Below the pieces are notes generated by a model that saw only the letters and a program-made list of their open reading frames with translations, had not been told where the DNA came from and searched no databases. Shown piece after piece: positions 32,701 to 42,187 of a stretch of DNA of 64,000 nt (position 1 is its first letter; every line of letters starts with the position of its first letter). This DNA is from Engraulis encrasicolus. Lineage: Eukaryota > Chordata > Actinopteri > Clupeiformes > Engraulidae. The position numbers were made by a program, and so were the translations under genes. The DNA lies in NCBI RefSeq assembly GCF_034702125.1, contig NC_085876.1, positions 18,604,014-18,668,013 of the forward strand, given 5' to 3'.

Positions 32701-35336
32701 AAAATGTTTTGGTCCAACTTGGTCCCGTTTCAGAAAAAAACGCAAAAAAACGATTATACTGCGCTTTTTGGTTTTAGGAGGTTACGTCTTACTAGCCAAG
32801 AACGCAGTATAACGCGCATTATACTGCACTTCTCCATTGACACCGTGGTTTTGGTGTAGACAGTAATACCACAACAGAACGCAGTATAATGATTTTTCAG
32901 CTAAAAAGTAATGAGAATGTTGTTTTTGCTTTTTTTCTTGTGTGCATAAATTTCCACCATAAAAAAGTATTATATGGAAGTGTCATCATCACTTGACCTC
33001 CAACACAGTTGCGTGGCCAGAAAGGAAACTTTAAAGCCTTTTTTCTCAGTTTGCCATTTTGAATTATACTGCGTTCTGAAATTGTAGGGCAGTATAGTTG
33101 CACTCAAGCTGAGACTTGTGTGGTGTGGCCCGTATTACAAGTCAGTGGTTCCCAACCCTTTTTTTCTTCCATATGCCCTAAGCATTTTTGCCCCACATTG
33201 AGTATCCCTTTACCGATGCTCGATATGTCTTTCTATATCCAAATGTGACTGACATATGTGTCATATTTGTGGTACACATATCCCTGGCTGGGAATCACTG
33301 CTGTAAGTGATGGCATGTCGGGGGCGCTGTGGTGCAGCATGCTAAGCCCCCCACATTTGGGCTTACAGTACATGTCCAGGGAGAGCCCTACCCCATCTCT
33401 CTCTTACAACTGTTTCCTGTCTCCTCTCATATTGTCCTGTCATAATAAAGCCAAAAAAAATACTTGCTGATGAGTGATGACATGTCATGAGACTGTACTG
33501 TATATATCTGTTTTGCAGGTGTTTGGGGCGCTGGCCTCCGAGCCGTTTAAGGTGAGCGAGGGTTTCTACGGCACAGGAGAGACCTTCCTCTTCACCTTCT
33601 GCCCAGACTTCGAGGTGAGCCTACCCTACCCCTCCCCTCCCCTCCCCTCCGCTCAGCCAACCGTGCGAGCGAGCGAGCGCCTTACTGACCTGACCTACAT
33701 TTTTGGAATTGCAGGGATAACTCCCTACGCATAGTCCTCCAAGGTGGATGATAACATATTTGTTATTTAGAGAAAAAGAAGGTATCGCACACCAATAAAG
33801 TCTTTTTTGAGGTGCTGGCCACTTTTGTGTATTCAAATATCAAAGCAAAGACCTAAAGAAGACCTTCTTTATTTTCTTTAATATATGTGGTCTAACGTCC
33901 CCTGAGTCCCCCCCCGAGGTGGCTATTATATTTTGTTATAACTTGTGGCTTTCTTGTCAATTTTTCCGCCAGGTGTTCAAATGGACTGGGGATAACATGT
34001 TCTTCATGAAGGGGGATATGGACTCCTTAGCGTTTGGTGGTGGAAGGTAAGATGGAATATAGAGATATTATTGTGTTTCTTTTTAGTAGTCGAACACTCT
34101 ATACATGCGAGTCATGCAGCAGCTTTTTGTGTGCATGTCTGTGTGTGCGTGCATGTGTATCTGTATCTTTGTATGTGTGTTTGTGTATGCTCGTTTGTGC
34201 AAAGTGCTGCCGCAAGAATTCTATCTAAAACAAAAAAAAGAGAGACCACATCACTACAGTACTTAGGTCATTGCACTGGCTAGCAGTGAGATTTAGAATT
34301 GAGTTTAGAACTCTTCTGACAGTTTATAAGTCACTAAATGGCTTAGGCCCTAAATATATTGTAAATATGCTGGAGCAATATCCTAATAGATGTCTTACGT
34401 CAGTGTTTCTCAACCTTTTTTGAGGCGAGGCACCCTTTCAATTTATGAAAAATGTCAAGGCACCCCAAACCAACAAACCGTAACATGGCATCGCATCCGA
34501 TACCACACAAGCTTAGAAAAGTAACACATTTGGAGATGTCACACGACCTACGTTCGAAGTTGCAGCTGACTGGGGCGACCTACAGTATATTTACTTTATT
34601 GTGCGTAAATGGCAGATGAAAGATTCCACTGACTAGCATTAACTTCGCAATTTAGACAAATAAGTATTTTAATGCATAATTTATTTATCAGCCACGTTTC
34701 CGCGGCACCCCTGAGGAGGGCCTGCGGCACCCCAGGTTGCCCCGGCACCCCTGTTGAGAAACACTGTCTTACGTCTTCAGAATCTCCTCTACCGGTTGTG
34801 CCTAAGGCCAAGTGTGGACAGGGTGAAATGGCAATCAGTCATTATGAAAAATGCTGGAACCAACTTCCTGTCCAAATTACAACTGCCCCAACAGTATCTT
34901 GTTTCAAAAAGAAATTAAAAACGGCTTTATTCTCATCTATTATCTACTATCTACAACACAATATAGTTTCTTTTTCTTCTCTTCTATCTTTCTCTACTCT
35001 TTAGCACATTGAATGACAATTATCTATGATAATGTGCTATATAAGTAATTTTGATTGATTGATTGATTGATTTTATGCATTCATATTTTGCTATGTGCTC
35101 ATGTGTGAATATTTCTATTATAAGTAATTTTGATTGATTTTATACGTTCGTGTTTTGCTCTGCGCTCATCTGTGAACATTTCTCTTTTATTTGTGTTTAG
35201 TGGAGAGTTTGGTCTGTGGCTGGACGGAGACCTCTACCGGGGACGGACCCACTCCTGCAAGACGTTTGGCAACCCCACCCTCTCCAAAAGCGAGGACTTT
35301 GTGGTGCAGGACATTGAGATCTGGGCATTTGAGTAA
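7738..35336 (+). CDS. oxr1: oxidation resistance protein 1, C-terminal exons including TLDc domain
   Basis: Exons: 7738-7922, 11187-11971, 14477-14648, 22089-22257, 27308-27388, 30078-30203, 32331-32483, 33519-33614, 33973-34046, 35201-35336. All have GT donors and AG acceptors, and phases match at every junction, giving 658 aa plus TAA from phase 0. Residues 1-62 carry the GRAM-like segment (SGVLLVTPNNIMFDPHKADV). Residues 62-323 are one long low-complexity exon rich in Ser, Glu and Gly, with a (GGA)n poly-Gly run. Residues 324-464 are the conserved middle region (LSLRVGKAMRKTFVS, QRDRKHEYWFAVP, EYYRRIDALN). Residues ~500-658 are TLDc, ending DIEIWAFE. OXR1 proteins protect cells against oxidative damage, and TLDc domains bind V-ATPase. 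C-terminal wording (FKWTGDNMFFMKGDMDSLAF) fits OXR1 better than its paralogue NCOA7. LysM and the N-terminus lie upstream, outside the window. Which fish ohnologue (a or b) is not decidable. Confidence 0.93.
8612..8664 (+). pseudogene. decayed partial copy of oxr1 exon, downstream
   Basis: Encodes AMCHDVTGTRMREFVPL and matches the 3' end of the oxr1 exon at 7872-7922 (AMCHDITDARMREFVP), with about six differences in 51 bases. After the exon end the match stops and the donor GTGAGT is replaced by TATTAG. Together with 7622-7664 it leaves exon pieces on both sides of the real exon. Confidence 0.75.
8841..9085 (+). mobile_element. CCAGAGA-type MITE (family of at least four here)
   Basis: Begins CCAGAGAGAGTAGAGAGAG and ends TTAAAGAATCTCTGG. 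The interior has the conserved string AGGACTGTTCTATTCAATGC, ACCGGAACCTGGTCA and TAGGTGCCCATAG. Other copies: 14204-14429 (+), 24066-24305 (+), 19186-21152 (-, split by an insertion) and a partial at 8364-8528. Non-coding. Confidence 0.75.
10712..11129. mobile_element. mariner/Tc1-like MITE
   Basis: Long terminal inverted repeats: CAGGGGTTGGACAAAATAAC on the left, and on the right a sequence ending GTTATTTTGTCCAACCCCTG. The left side is preceded by TA, as expected for Tc1/mariner; the right side reads TC, probably mutated. No transposase inside. Confidence 0.75.
11972..14476. other. oxr1 intron with several MITEs and a pentamer satellite
   Basis: Contains a hAT-like element with CAGGGCTCGAGTTGTA and TACAACTCGACCACTG ends (about 12048-12303), a relative of the CAGGGC-type MITE (about 12310-12465), a divergent TTAA-type MITE (12474-12690), an element with GGCTACGTTTACAT and ATGTAAACATAGC ends (12938-13127), a (GTGCY)n pentamer array (about 13482-13575) and a CCAGAGA-type MITE (14204-14429). 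A 37-bp direct repeat around GGACATGGGGAACATAGGAC lies near 12805-12873. No coding exon. Confidence 0.6.
18570..18870. repeat. (TTC)n followed by (TTCTC)n
   Basis: About 110 bp of TTC triplets, then about 100 bp of TTCTC pentamers, then degenerate TTC and a T run near 18865. This is a long polypyrimidine tract (polypurine on the other strand), with poly-Ser/Phe/Leu ORFs that are artefacts. Confidence 0.95.
19196..20933. mobile_element. 1.7-kb palindromic element flanked by TTAA
   Basis: Ends are TTAA-AGGGGCATTCCACC on the left and GGTGGAGTGTCCCT-TTAA on the right. The arms mirror each other over hundreds of bases. The TTGCCAGATTGGGCTGTTTC block near 19447 returns inverted near 20595. The block with CACCTTCTTCAGAGTCAAATG (19758) and GGTAATTGACCCCACCCCCC (19865) returns inverted near 20280 and 20180. 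The centre is about 19930-20100. It sits at the TTAA of a CCAGAGA-type MITE. No transposase ORF. Confidence 0.75.
22258..22810 (+). repeat. polypurine GGGAGGGA-type minisatellite next to exon donor
   Basis: About 550 bp of degenerate GGGAGG, GAGAGG and GCACTGAGG units on the plus strand, starting immediately after the donor of the oxr1 exon at 22089-22257. The long pro/ser-rich ORFs on the other strand are by-products of the repeat. Confidence 0.9.
22811..27307. other. oxr1 intron with nested MITEs
   Basis: Two related elements with a GGGGGGACAAAGG...GTCCCGGGCCCAG core lie at about 23370-23520 and 24540-24705. A hAT-like element starts near 23696 (CAGTGGCTTTCAAAGTGGGG). A GTAGGGACACATAG-ended element (24007-24528) contains a CCAGAGA-type MITE (24066-24305). 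A hAT MITE is at 26314-26520, and a (CAC)n run is near 27250. The region 25040-26100 has more CpG and unique sequence than its surroundings, but no exon could be proven. Confidence 0.55.
26314..26520. mobile_element. hAT-type MITE with 8-bp target duplication
   Basis: Terminal repeats CAGTGTTTCCCAACC and GGTTGGGAAACACTG are flanked on both sides by CTGTAGAT (26306-26313 and 26521-26528), a perfect 8-bp duplication characteristic of hAT transposons. Confidence 0.9.
27400..27665. mobile_element. MITE 11 bp after an oxr1 splice donor
   Basis: Inverted termini CCATACAAAGGCAAAGTGCA (left, from about 27410) and TGCACTTTGCCTTTGTATGG (right, to about 27655) continue outward for some bases. The element begins about 11 bp inside the intron that follows exon 27308-27388. 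Non-coding. Confidence 0.7.
27666..30077. other. oxr1 intron
   Basis: No exon seen. It has a hAT-like piece around 27830-28020 with GTCTCCAAATGGCGGCCTGC, C-rich simple sequence at 29440-29650 and a 170-bp palindrome at 29806-29980. The rest has no recognisable feature. Confidence 0.5.
29806..29980. repeat. palindrome with ~85-bp arms
   Basis: The left arm (GTCCGCACACTGTATCTCCG, then CAAAATGTATTTAGGTCATAC and GACCCAACAGGGTCTTCA) is followed at once by its inverted copy ending TACAGTGTGCGAAC. The centre is about 29893. This is a cruciform-capable fold-back unit, probably a MITE remnant. Confidence 0.8.
31180..31345 (+). mobile_element. tRNA-derived SINE
   Basis: Has a tRNA-like head with a B box GGTTCGAATCCC at 31231, followed by the AAGTGCCCTTCAGCAAGGCA and CTAACCCTACATTGCTCCAG body. 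A related copy lies at 61958-62125. Not a tRNA gene: no full cloverleaf and no anticodon stem recognised. Confidence 0.65.
32009..32283 (+). mobile_element. LINE 3' tail flanked by ~33-bp direct repeats
   Basis: The AATTGACAATAAAACCGACT end with a TTGACTTGACTTGA tail is typical of a fish LINE 3' end. It is flanked by near-identical copies of ATAACCATCCTGC(A/G)TACTGAATACTCTTCCCCA at 31975-32008 and 32284-32317. The second copy is the intron end just before oxr1 exon 32331-32483. Confidence 0.6.
32604..33095. mobile_element. MITE with inverted termini in oxr1 intron
   Basis: The left end ATACTGCCCTACAAT with CAGAACGCAGTAT and the right end ATACTGCGTTCTGAA with ATTGTAGGGCAGTAT are mirror images. 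The AACGCAGTATAA motif is repeated inside. Non-coding. Confidence 0.7.
33145..33470. mobile_element. hAT-like MITE followed by tRNA-derived SINE
   Basis: CAGTGGTTCCCAACCC to GGCTGGGAATCACTG (33145-33300) resembles hAT termini; the flanks (TTACAAGT and CTGTAAGT) agree only partly. It is followed at about 33318 by a SINE-like unit (GGGGCGCTGTGGTGCAGCAT...) ending in CATAATAAAGCCAAAAAAAA. Confidence 0.55.
34200..35075 (+). mobile_element. LINE 3' fragment with a nested hAT MITE
   Basis: The end of a reverse-transcriptase ORF is visible after 34775: it encodes ENxxMLEPTSCPNYNC-like shifted sequence in one frame and WNQLPVQITTAPTVSCFKKK in another, the W-x-LP...FK..LKT.LF pattern common at the C-terminus of fish LINE ORF2. 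It ends in a GATT tail near 35050-35072. A hAT MITE (34401-34766) interrupts it, flanked by TCTTACGT at 34393-34400 and 34767-34774. Confidence 0.65.
34401..34766. mobile_element. hAT MITE with perfect 8-bp duplication
   Basis: Starts CAGTGTTTCTCAACC and ends GTTGAGAAACACTG. TCTTACGT lies on both sides. It is younger than the LINE fragment it interrupts. Confidence 0.9.
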
Positions 35337-36122
35337 ACAGCGCCCCCTGATGGGCTGGGCGCTCCTGGACTGAGACAATTCTGTACAAAAATAAATAAAT
35401 AATAATAATAAAAGAACAACAACAACAACGCCCGCCCGCCTGGAGAAAATCAACAACAACCCTCCCAGACCCTCCTGAGTCGCACATTGTTCTTCGGAGG
35501 AGCCCAGTCAGTCACCGTCAGCATATCGGACCACATGGGGTCATCCATTTATTTCCATTGCATTGCGTGTCAGTGTTTGTGAATGGGAATGAGTCTTGAG
35601 AGTGTGAGAGAATGGAAACTTCTCTCATTCTGGCTGGGTAGAGTTCAGGTTTTCTCATCATCATCATCATCATCATCCCACTTGTCCTGTTGTCTTTTTT
35701 TCCCTGCTAAATGTCAGGGTATTACTAAGACATCATGGCACAACCATTGGACCTCTCTGCTTGATGCTGTTCTGGAAGCTCAATACATCAACACGTGACG
35801 TACCGTAGGCTACCCCTGGCCTGTATATCCCCACCACCATCTCTACACACGCATGTCTAAATGATCGTGACATTAGATTGTGCAAATTGCCGCTTCAGAC
35901 AAAACAAAACAAAAAGCAATCGCAAACCAAAGCACTAAAATCGGAGATGTGAAGGGGAAAGCCATAGTCACAGTGGGGCATAAGGCGAATGACCAAATGT
36001 AAAGCGATAGTGAATGTGTAGTGGTATGAGTGGCAGGCAGGCGGGAGGGCTGGCGGAGTAGGATGAAGCAGTTGTGTAGCAGCTCTTCCCATCTCCTAGC
36101 CTTTCCATGACATGTGGCAGTG

Positions 36123-36157
<35 letters not shown>

Positions 36158-36433
36158 CAAGTCTGCAGCTTATGCGTTTTCGGCAGCAATTCACCAACAA
36201 CAGGGGTGTTGCAATGGTCGCACACGCACACACACACGCGCACACACACACACACACACTGTGTCCTGAGGAGCACATACTACAGTGACTTCACAATACA
36301 AACAAAGATGCACTTCCTGACGATGTAGCCCACTGTGTGCTGAAGTCCTGCTGTCTCCTTTTCATCAGGGGCTGTGCCCTGGCGTGCCCCCTCCCTATAC
36401 TGTATTGTGTTGCTCTAGAAATGTTAAGTTGTG

Positions 36434-36563
36434 CAGGGGTGCATTTCTGGAAAGCGTAGTTGCTAACTATGTTAGCTACTTTGTTGGTTGCAATGCAATT
36501 TCCCATTGGCAACTACCGAAGTTGCTAACTGCTAACAACTACGCTTTCCAAAAATGCACCCCA
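36434..36563. mobile_element. fold-back MITE (GGGGTGCATTTCT family)
   Basis: GGGGTGCATTTCTGGAAAGC at the left mirrors GCTTTCCAAAAATGCACCCC at the right, around a TTTCCCATTGGCAACT core. Relatives lie at 57047-57241, 59067-59196 and, partial, 61801-61890. Confidence 0.8.
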
Positions 36564-36610
36564 GATCTACTGTGGTGACCATGGGTCACGATACTAGTCA
36601 GCTTCCTCGT

Positions 36611-36779
36611 CAGGGCTTTAGATTAACACCAGTCAACCGGACAAATGCTGGAGAAATTTGAGTTTGGCTGGTAGAAAAGACCAACTTACCAGCCACTTTG
36701 ACACATTAGGTAGGGAGTGTATGTGTCATCTATTATCAATTTTAGCTGGTGATGGAAAAAAAGTTAATTTAGAGCCCTG
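36611..36779. mobile_element. hAT-like MITE
   Basis: CAGGGCTTTAGATTAAC and GTTAATTTAGAGCCCTG termini. The flanks TTCCTCGT and TTACTCGT differ at one of eight bases, consistent with an aged 8-bp duplication. Confidence 0.75.
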
Positions 36780-37770
36780 TTACTCGTCATTCTATTGTTC
36801 CACTTTCACAGCCAACTAGGAGAACTATGATTGACAACACTGTTACATCAGTTGGGAGTTAAAAAAATAGAAATGACAAATTTTATAATGCATATATAAA
36901 TATAGACGTATATATAGGAAATATATATATTTATAAAATATAATGTGTACATATAAAATACATATTGCTGTTATTTGTGTGACAGTGATATGTTCTGTGC
37001 AGAATGTCTTGACTTCGAAATTGCGTAATTTTGAATGTATATATCCTTGTAAATTATTAGAGATAGATCCACTATATATCTGTAAACAAAATGTATACAT
37101 TTAATCCTAAGAGATGCTGTTGATTTATTTTATTTTTTTGCGGCTTGTTGCTCGGGGCAGTTCACTGTAGCCTGTTATACACTTCTGTTATATGGGAGCA
37201 AGAGGAAGCATGTCCCGGGGTGCCAGGACGACAGCTGTATTTCACGTCAATAGTATCCTAGCTACAGTCTATAAGGTGGCCTGGGCTCAGAGGCGGGGCA
37301 GGCAGGGTATTTGGCCCAGGGCCCTTTCTTATGGGTGATGGAGGCCCTATTATGACCATGGCAGGCCATATGAAGGGCCCTATCAGTGTTTTGCCCTGGG
37401 GCCCTGTGTGCAATTATCTTTTTTTTTTTCTTTTGCAATACCCCGGGGGGTGATGTGGGGCTGTCACTGAAGTCTCATGCAACTGGAGCCAGCCTCCTGG
37501 GCTTACACAGTGCAGATATCACAAAGGTGTTGATAGTGTGGTGGGGAAAAGACTGCGGTATAGCTACTGCAATATTTAGAAAGGGCATCGTGCAAATGAG
37601 CTGCTCGCCGCTCTCACCCAGAATACAGCATAGGATGGAGAGGATGGAGAGGACTGGGTGGATGGGATGAAGATCCAACTAGTGAGCAAGGAGAGAAAGA
37701 AATAAACCCTCCATGCTCCTGCACTTCACAATCTGGTGCGTCACAGGAGAGGACTAATATAAGTGCAAGT

Positions 37771-37925
37771 CAGAAAGGTCACTGAAGCATCTTCAGATGT
37801 AGAAGGTAGTTATACGCTTTATTAGGACAAGTGCCAAGACGAAACATTAGTCTTGGCACTTGAACTAAAAAAGCTGGAAAACTATCTTCTACACCTGAAG
37901 ATGCTCCGGTGACCCTCTTTCTTGT
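37771..37925. repeat. palindromic unit
   Basis: GAAAGGTCACTGAAGCATCT with TTAGGACAAGTGCCAAGACG is followed by its inverted counterpart (GTCTTGGCACTTGAAC ... AGATGCTCCGGTGACCCTC). The arms are about 70 bp. Non-coding. Confidence 0.7.
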
Positions 37926-38259
37926 CAAGTAGTGAGCACTCAGACAGACAGCCAGAGGCTTAACTGTTTACTGTGGACTATTTAGTTAATGAGATGGTCC
38001 CGTCATGCACACCTCAATGCCTCCTTGCCCTTCTCCAGTCTTCCAAAACAATAAAAACCAAACAGTAGCTTGTCAAATACATGTCCTTGTGGAGTCACAA
38101 AAGATGCTGTAACATCCTCCTGTCCTGCTGTAATAACCACACCAGATAATAACAATGTAATGCAGAAGTAGACAATGAATAAAAAATAAAAATTGATGTG
38201 ATTCTGCCTTGGCTGCCTTGTGTTAAATTGTGCATATTTTTTTGTTTGTTAGTACTTAG

Positions 38260-39000
38260 TATGAAATATTTGTGTGTCTGTCTTGGAAGTCATGCCCCAC
38301 CCCCTCCTGATCAGTAGTAGTGCTAGTGCTGCCATCTACAGGATTTATATAAGGACTGCAGAAGATTTTTCCAGGTGAATATGAATGAGAACGTGAAGGT
38401 CTTGTGCACCTTGTGCTCCTGGGAGTGACTCTTCAGTGTCCTTTAAAAGTCAGCGGTGAGATATTTGGCATTCAACTTCTCGTATCAGGATAGAGGAGTG
38501 TCACTGAATAATAACTCCTATGACGTGCCTGAAAGCTATCCATTCCTCCATCTGCCTCTCCTCCACCTTGACCAGGGCCGTGACCAAACGCCTGCTCACA
38601 CTGCCTCTCCTTCTCCCAAATAAACTGTATCTATAAACTGTATCTATCCACTCACCCAAAATAGTTTAGGCAGTGAAGAGAGAGGGTCCGAGGCACTCTG
38701 AAGTCCGTTAAAAGTCCTTTATTAAGATATGGACATCAAGGAAAGTTTAGACAGTGTTTACAAATAGCTGTATGGATCTACTGCAGTATCAAGCCAATAA
38801 TAAGGAGTTCAGAAAACTCTTAAAACATGAATATCGTAAGCTTCCAATCAAAATAATATACTCTGATGGACTCTACTGTTTATGTGTGTGTGACGTGTGT
38901 CATCATGGAAATAAATCATGTTAGTAGCAAACGGCCATAAGAAGGCCATAATGATCATGAGATGAGACATGTCCCATTGTTCCATCAAGCTGGCAGAAAA
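38260..39000. repeat. segment duplicated from upstream of ccdc127 copy B
   Basis: Shares order and sequence with 48480-48620 (GGGAGTG.CTCTTC, AGATATTTGGCATTCAAC, TGTCAC.GAATAA) and with 50277-50620 (CTCCTCCACCTT..CCA, GCCTGCTCA, CCAAAATAGT.TAGGCAGTG, TATGGATCTACTGCAGTA, TCATCAT..AAA). In copy B these two blocks are separated by a ~1.5-kb insertion. It therefore marks a tandem duplication covering the ccdc127 region. No exon of a fourth copy was found to its left. Confidence 0.6.
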
Positions 39001-39283
39001 ATGTTATAGAAGAAGAGTTGTCAGTGACAATATCGTCTTTTTAAAAAAACAATGACAACATGCCTATATTCAATATTTTTGAAGTATAAGTAGATCCACG
39101 TTTTGAATGAAAATAATCAAAGGAGAAAAAAAGAAAAGATCTGACTACCTCTATGAAACCCAAAAGAAAAGAAAACACTCAGATTATTTCGTTCTGGATT
39201 TCACATGTACATAAGGACAAAGCAGGGTCCTACAAGATGTGCAATTCATGTCTTGCATTATTATTGACAGTGTGGGCCCAAAA

Positions 39284-40770
39284 GGTCCGTGTACTTTTTC
39301 GTTCATTCATTATTCTATTTTGGAATGAAATATGAAATTCAAAAAAGGGTGCAACTTCTTATTTTGATTAAAGCAATACAAGCAGAAATGGCTGTATTTT
39401 GTTTTCTGCAAGTGTTACTTCATCCCATAATAGCATTATAAAAAATGACGATATTTTTTATCGTTTTTCAATTTGTGATATTTGGCTATTCGTTTATTGA
39501 ATTTCATTTGACTGACCCCTCCCCCTCTGTTTACCCGGAAGGAAAGTTTGCCGTCTGAAACGCATCAGAAAAGGTCTAGCTACCAAACGAGACACAGAAC
39601 AGTAGCTGGAGCCAGAGACACAACAGAAAAATAATATAATGATGAAAAACATTTTTGCGATGTACAGGCTAGTAGGCCTATGCGCAGCACGCGTGATGGT
39701 TAGGCCTGTATTGGAGCGTGCGTCCGCCTTATAAACTAGAGATGAAGTTCCCTTTATGTTATGGACTCAACTTTATAGCCTAAATAAAGGCTAAAGTCTC
39801 TGGAATCAATAACCTATTATACCCTTTCACATAGTAATATGCATAAGGGAGCAAACGGTCCAAAGCAGTGTTCTCACGCAAACTGTTGCGTATTCTGGCA
39901 AGTGTAATGAGCTGAAGCGCGCACTCTCCATACCGGGTTTTACGCATGTTGAATACACATTTCGCTTTGGTGTATTTGGAACATTAGTGATATTGTTGGA
40001 AAGCAATATGTCCGGGTAGATACACCTAAAGGCTTGAGATGAACTGTGAAACTGATGCTGATCGTAAGAACTGTCAATGTTCTCGATGACAGTTGGTCTA
40101 CCCCTTCCCATCGAAGATATCTGTCCCGGTCGCACAGCTGCACTTCTGTTGGATTAGGACGCTATAATAGGCTATATGGCCAAATACAATCAAGTGTTAA
40201 GACCAGGCCTAAGCACATGAAATGTTGTTTCGAAAGTTAAATTGGTTGATAGGTTTAAGTAAAAAAAATAGACGGTAAATCATTCTTCTACCCCCCTCTA
40301 GGACGCCCTACTCAATGGTGGTGACGCGTATGCACATGCTTGTGGCGCTTGCTTGATATGGATAGCCCACGCAACCATCTCACAAATTCCTCGCACAGTC
40401 ATCACAGATCGACCACATCGTTGAAGTGTAGCAACGTTCTGTATATTGCATCAACAATGCCTGCAAAGTCCGTTTGCCTCCAAAGAAACCATGTAATGAA
40501 GGCTAAACCAGCCTTCCAGGATTTACTCTCAGGTCACCCGAATTCTGAATAAACAAAAGACGCAATTCAGAAGGACATTTTTCTTTATTGCTTTTCTCTC
40601 TTTTCTAAGATTCAACATTTCATTTTCAGTACCTACAAAATAGCAAAATATGGCGCTTCGTTCCATTTCATAAGTGATATTCAAGCGTAAATCATCATAA
40701 ACGAGTCCTTATTCCTTTCGCGTGTGATATCCAAAATAGAATAATGAATGAACGAAAATATACACGGACC
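39284..40770. mobile_element. 1.5-kb DNA transposon abutting ccdc127 copy A
   Basis: Terminal inverted repeats of over 40 bp: GGTCCGTGTACTTTTTCGTT then CATTCATTATTCTATTTTGG on the left, and its inverse ending ATATACACGGACC on the right. CCAAAA flanks both ends (39278-39283 and 40771-40776). Inside are only short ORFs (about 100 aa on the minus strand at 39827-40135) that I cannot assign. The right end lies about 10 bp after the stop codon of copy A. Confidence 0.75.
40584..40589 (-). promoter_or_regulatory. candidate poly(A) signal for ccdc127 copy A
   Basis: AATAAA on the minus strand, about 190 bases after the copy A stop. It lies inside the transposon at 39284-40770, so the transcript's 3' end may be supplied by the transposon. 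Confidence 0.4.
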
Positions 40771-40778
40771 CCAAAATC

Positions 40779-42187
40779 TCAGAAATCATCTAGAGTTCTG
40801 ACTATTTCTTCAGGGGGTTCTTGCTGCAATGCTTTCTCTAGCTTCACATGTTTGAGCTGTGCCGCTGTTTTCCTCCAGTACTTCAGGTGACCCCACATCT
40901 GGCTCCCGGTTATACACCCAGCAACATCCGTGGAGTCTGCACATTTGTCATTCAAGAAGATGTCCTCCAGCCTCTGTTCCATGTGAAGCGAGGAGAGAGG
41001 GTCCTTACTCACTGCATCTCGTAGCTCGTTCTCTATGCCCTTTGTTTCACAACGCAGCTGATACTTGCGATTATTGTACGAGTTTATTTCAGCATACCTA
41101 CCATAATCACAAGGTCCCCCAGGTGGTGGAGGTGGTGGAGTTGGGGGGCTCGGCTCCTGGGTCTTGCACAAGTTGGACAGCCTGTGAACCAGCTTCTGCT
41201 GCACGTTATCAAGCTCATCTATCACCGCCTTCTCCCGTTCACCCTCCTTCTCCAAGACATTGAAGACCACTACCCTTAGTGCCTTCAGGGTGGCTGCTGC
41301 ACTCTTGCGTTCCAACTCCAGTTCCTTTCTCAGCTTGCCAGTGGCGTTCTCACAAGCTTCCTTCTGGGCCTTCAACTCTGCTTGGGTCTTGTGCACTTTC
41401 TCCTGAAGTTTTACAGTGGCTTTATGGATCTCTTCCTTGGACTCTCTAGATGTCCACCCTGTAAAGATGATTGAAGAGCTGAATATATCATACCTTAAGT
41501 CTATAAGTTATGATTCCTTTTTGAGATTTAGCCCATATTGAACGTCATTCCTAGTTAAAATTACATGGTAGTAATAGAGCTGAGCAACCCTGCAGGGCTA
41601 CTTTTTTAAAAATCAGACTTGCTTTGCCTCAGGGACTCTGCTAAATAAATCTCTTTCTTTTCTTTCCACTGAAATATATATAAATATATTAGGCCCTACT
41701 CCAACTATATCACAGCCTTCTCTGTTCCCCTGTGTGTTCTACTATTCTGTTCTCATGAGAACGCATATAATACAACGCTTAGGCATCATTTTCAGGCTGA
41801 GGGAGGATTCATTTCAGTTTTTCACGTTGAGCTTTACGCCATGTGGGCTTGTATTTTCAGACAAAAAATAGATGTGGAAAAACATGCCTTTAGTGATGGT
41901 CGGTGTTAAAAGCGAATATCCACAAAATTGTAACACTCAAACAAATGACAGAATATGCCTTTACTGACAGTTAGGGTTTAGAATTGTTTTGGCTTGTGCA
42001 TAAACAATTGTAACTTTTAAGTTCACTTAAAAGTGAATATTCACAAAATTACAATACACTGTGTTGACTTACAATATGTAGCAGCGGCCAGCGCTGGAGC
42101 CAAAAGGACATATGCTTTGTTGTTGCCCATTCCAGCACTGTCGTTTTCCGGTCCAATATTCCAGTGTTGATAATTCAGGCTGTTCCT
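40779..42187 (-). CDS. ccdc127-like paralogue, copy A
   Basis: Coding parts are 42073-42187 and 40779-41458, joined by GTAAGT and CAG in matching phase. Exon 1 is 115 nt, exactly the length of copy C exon 1, and reads N-S-L-N-Y-Q-H-W-N-I-G-P, then the hydrophobic AYVLLAPALAAATY. Exon 2 is unbroken: WTSRESKEEIHKAT, a long Glu/Lys coiled coil, a proline run (PPTPPPPPPGG), then the C-terminal CCDC127 block with LEDIFLND and MWGHLKYW. About 264 codons, near the 260 aa of human CCDC127. The codon at the homologous start is AGG, not ATG. Either the start codon is split by a 5'-UTR intron (AT|G, since CAG precedes the G), or translation begins at Met20 (42130), or the gene is dead. There is no internal stop or frameshift. 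Confidence 0.7.

Larger units (their letters stand above)
35337..37770 (+). other. oxr1 3' untranslated region and flank
   Basis: After the TAA of oxr1 come AATAAATAAATAATAATAATA-type sequence at 35389-35412 (candidate poly(A) signals about 55-75 bp after the stop), an (ATC)n run near 35655, (CA)n near 36127-36157 and 36220-36260, a fold-back MITE (36434-36563), a hAT MITE (36611-36779) and AT-rich sequence to 37100. Where the transcript really ends cannot be told. Confidence 0.5.

Noticed and set aside
7738..35336. Assignment to ncoa7 instead of oxr1
   Set aside because: The TLDc wording (TFCPDFEVFKWTGDN, DIEIWAFE) matches OXR1; NCOA7 has different residues at several of these places.
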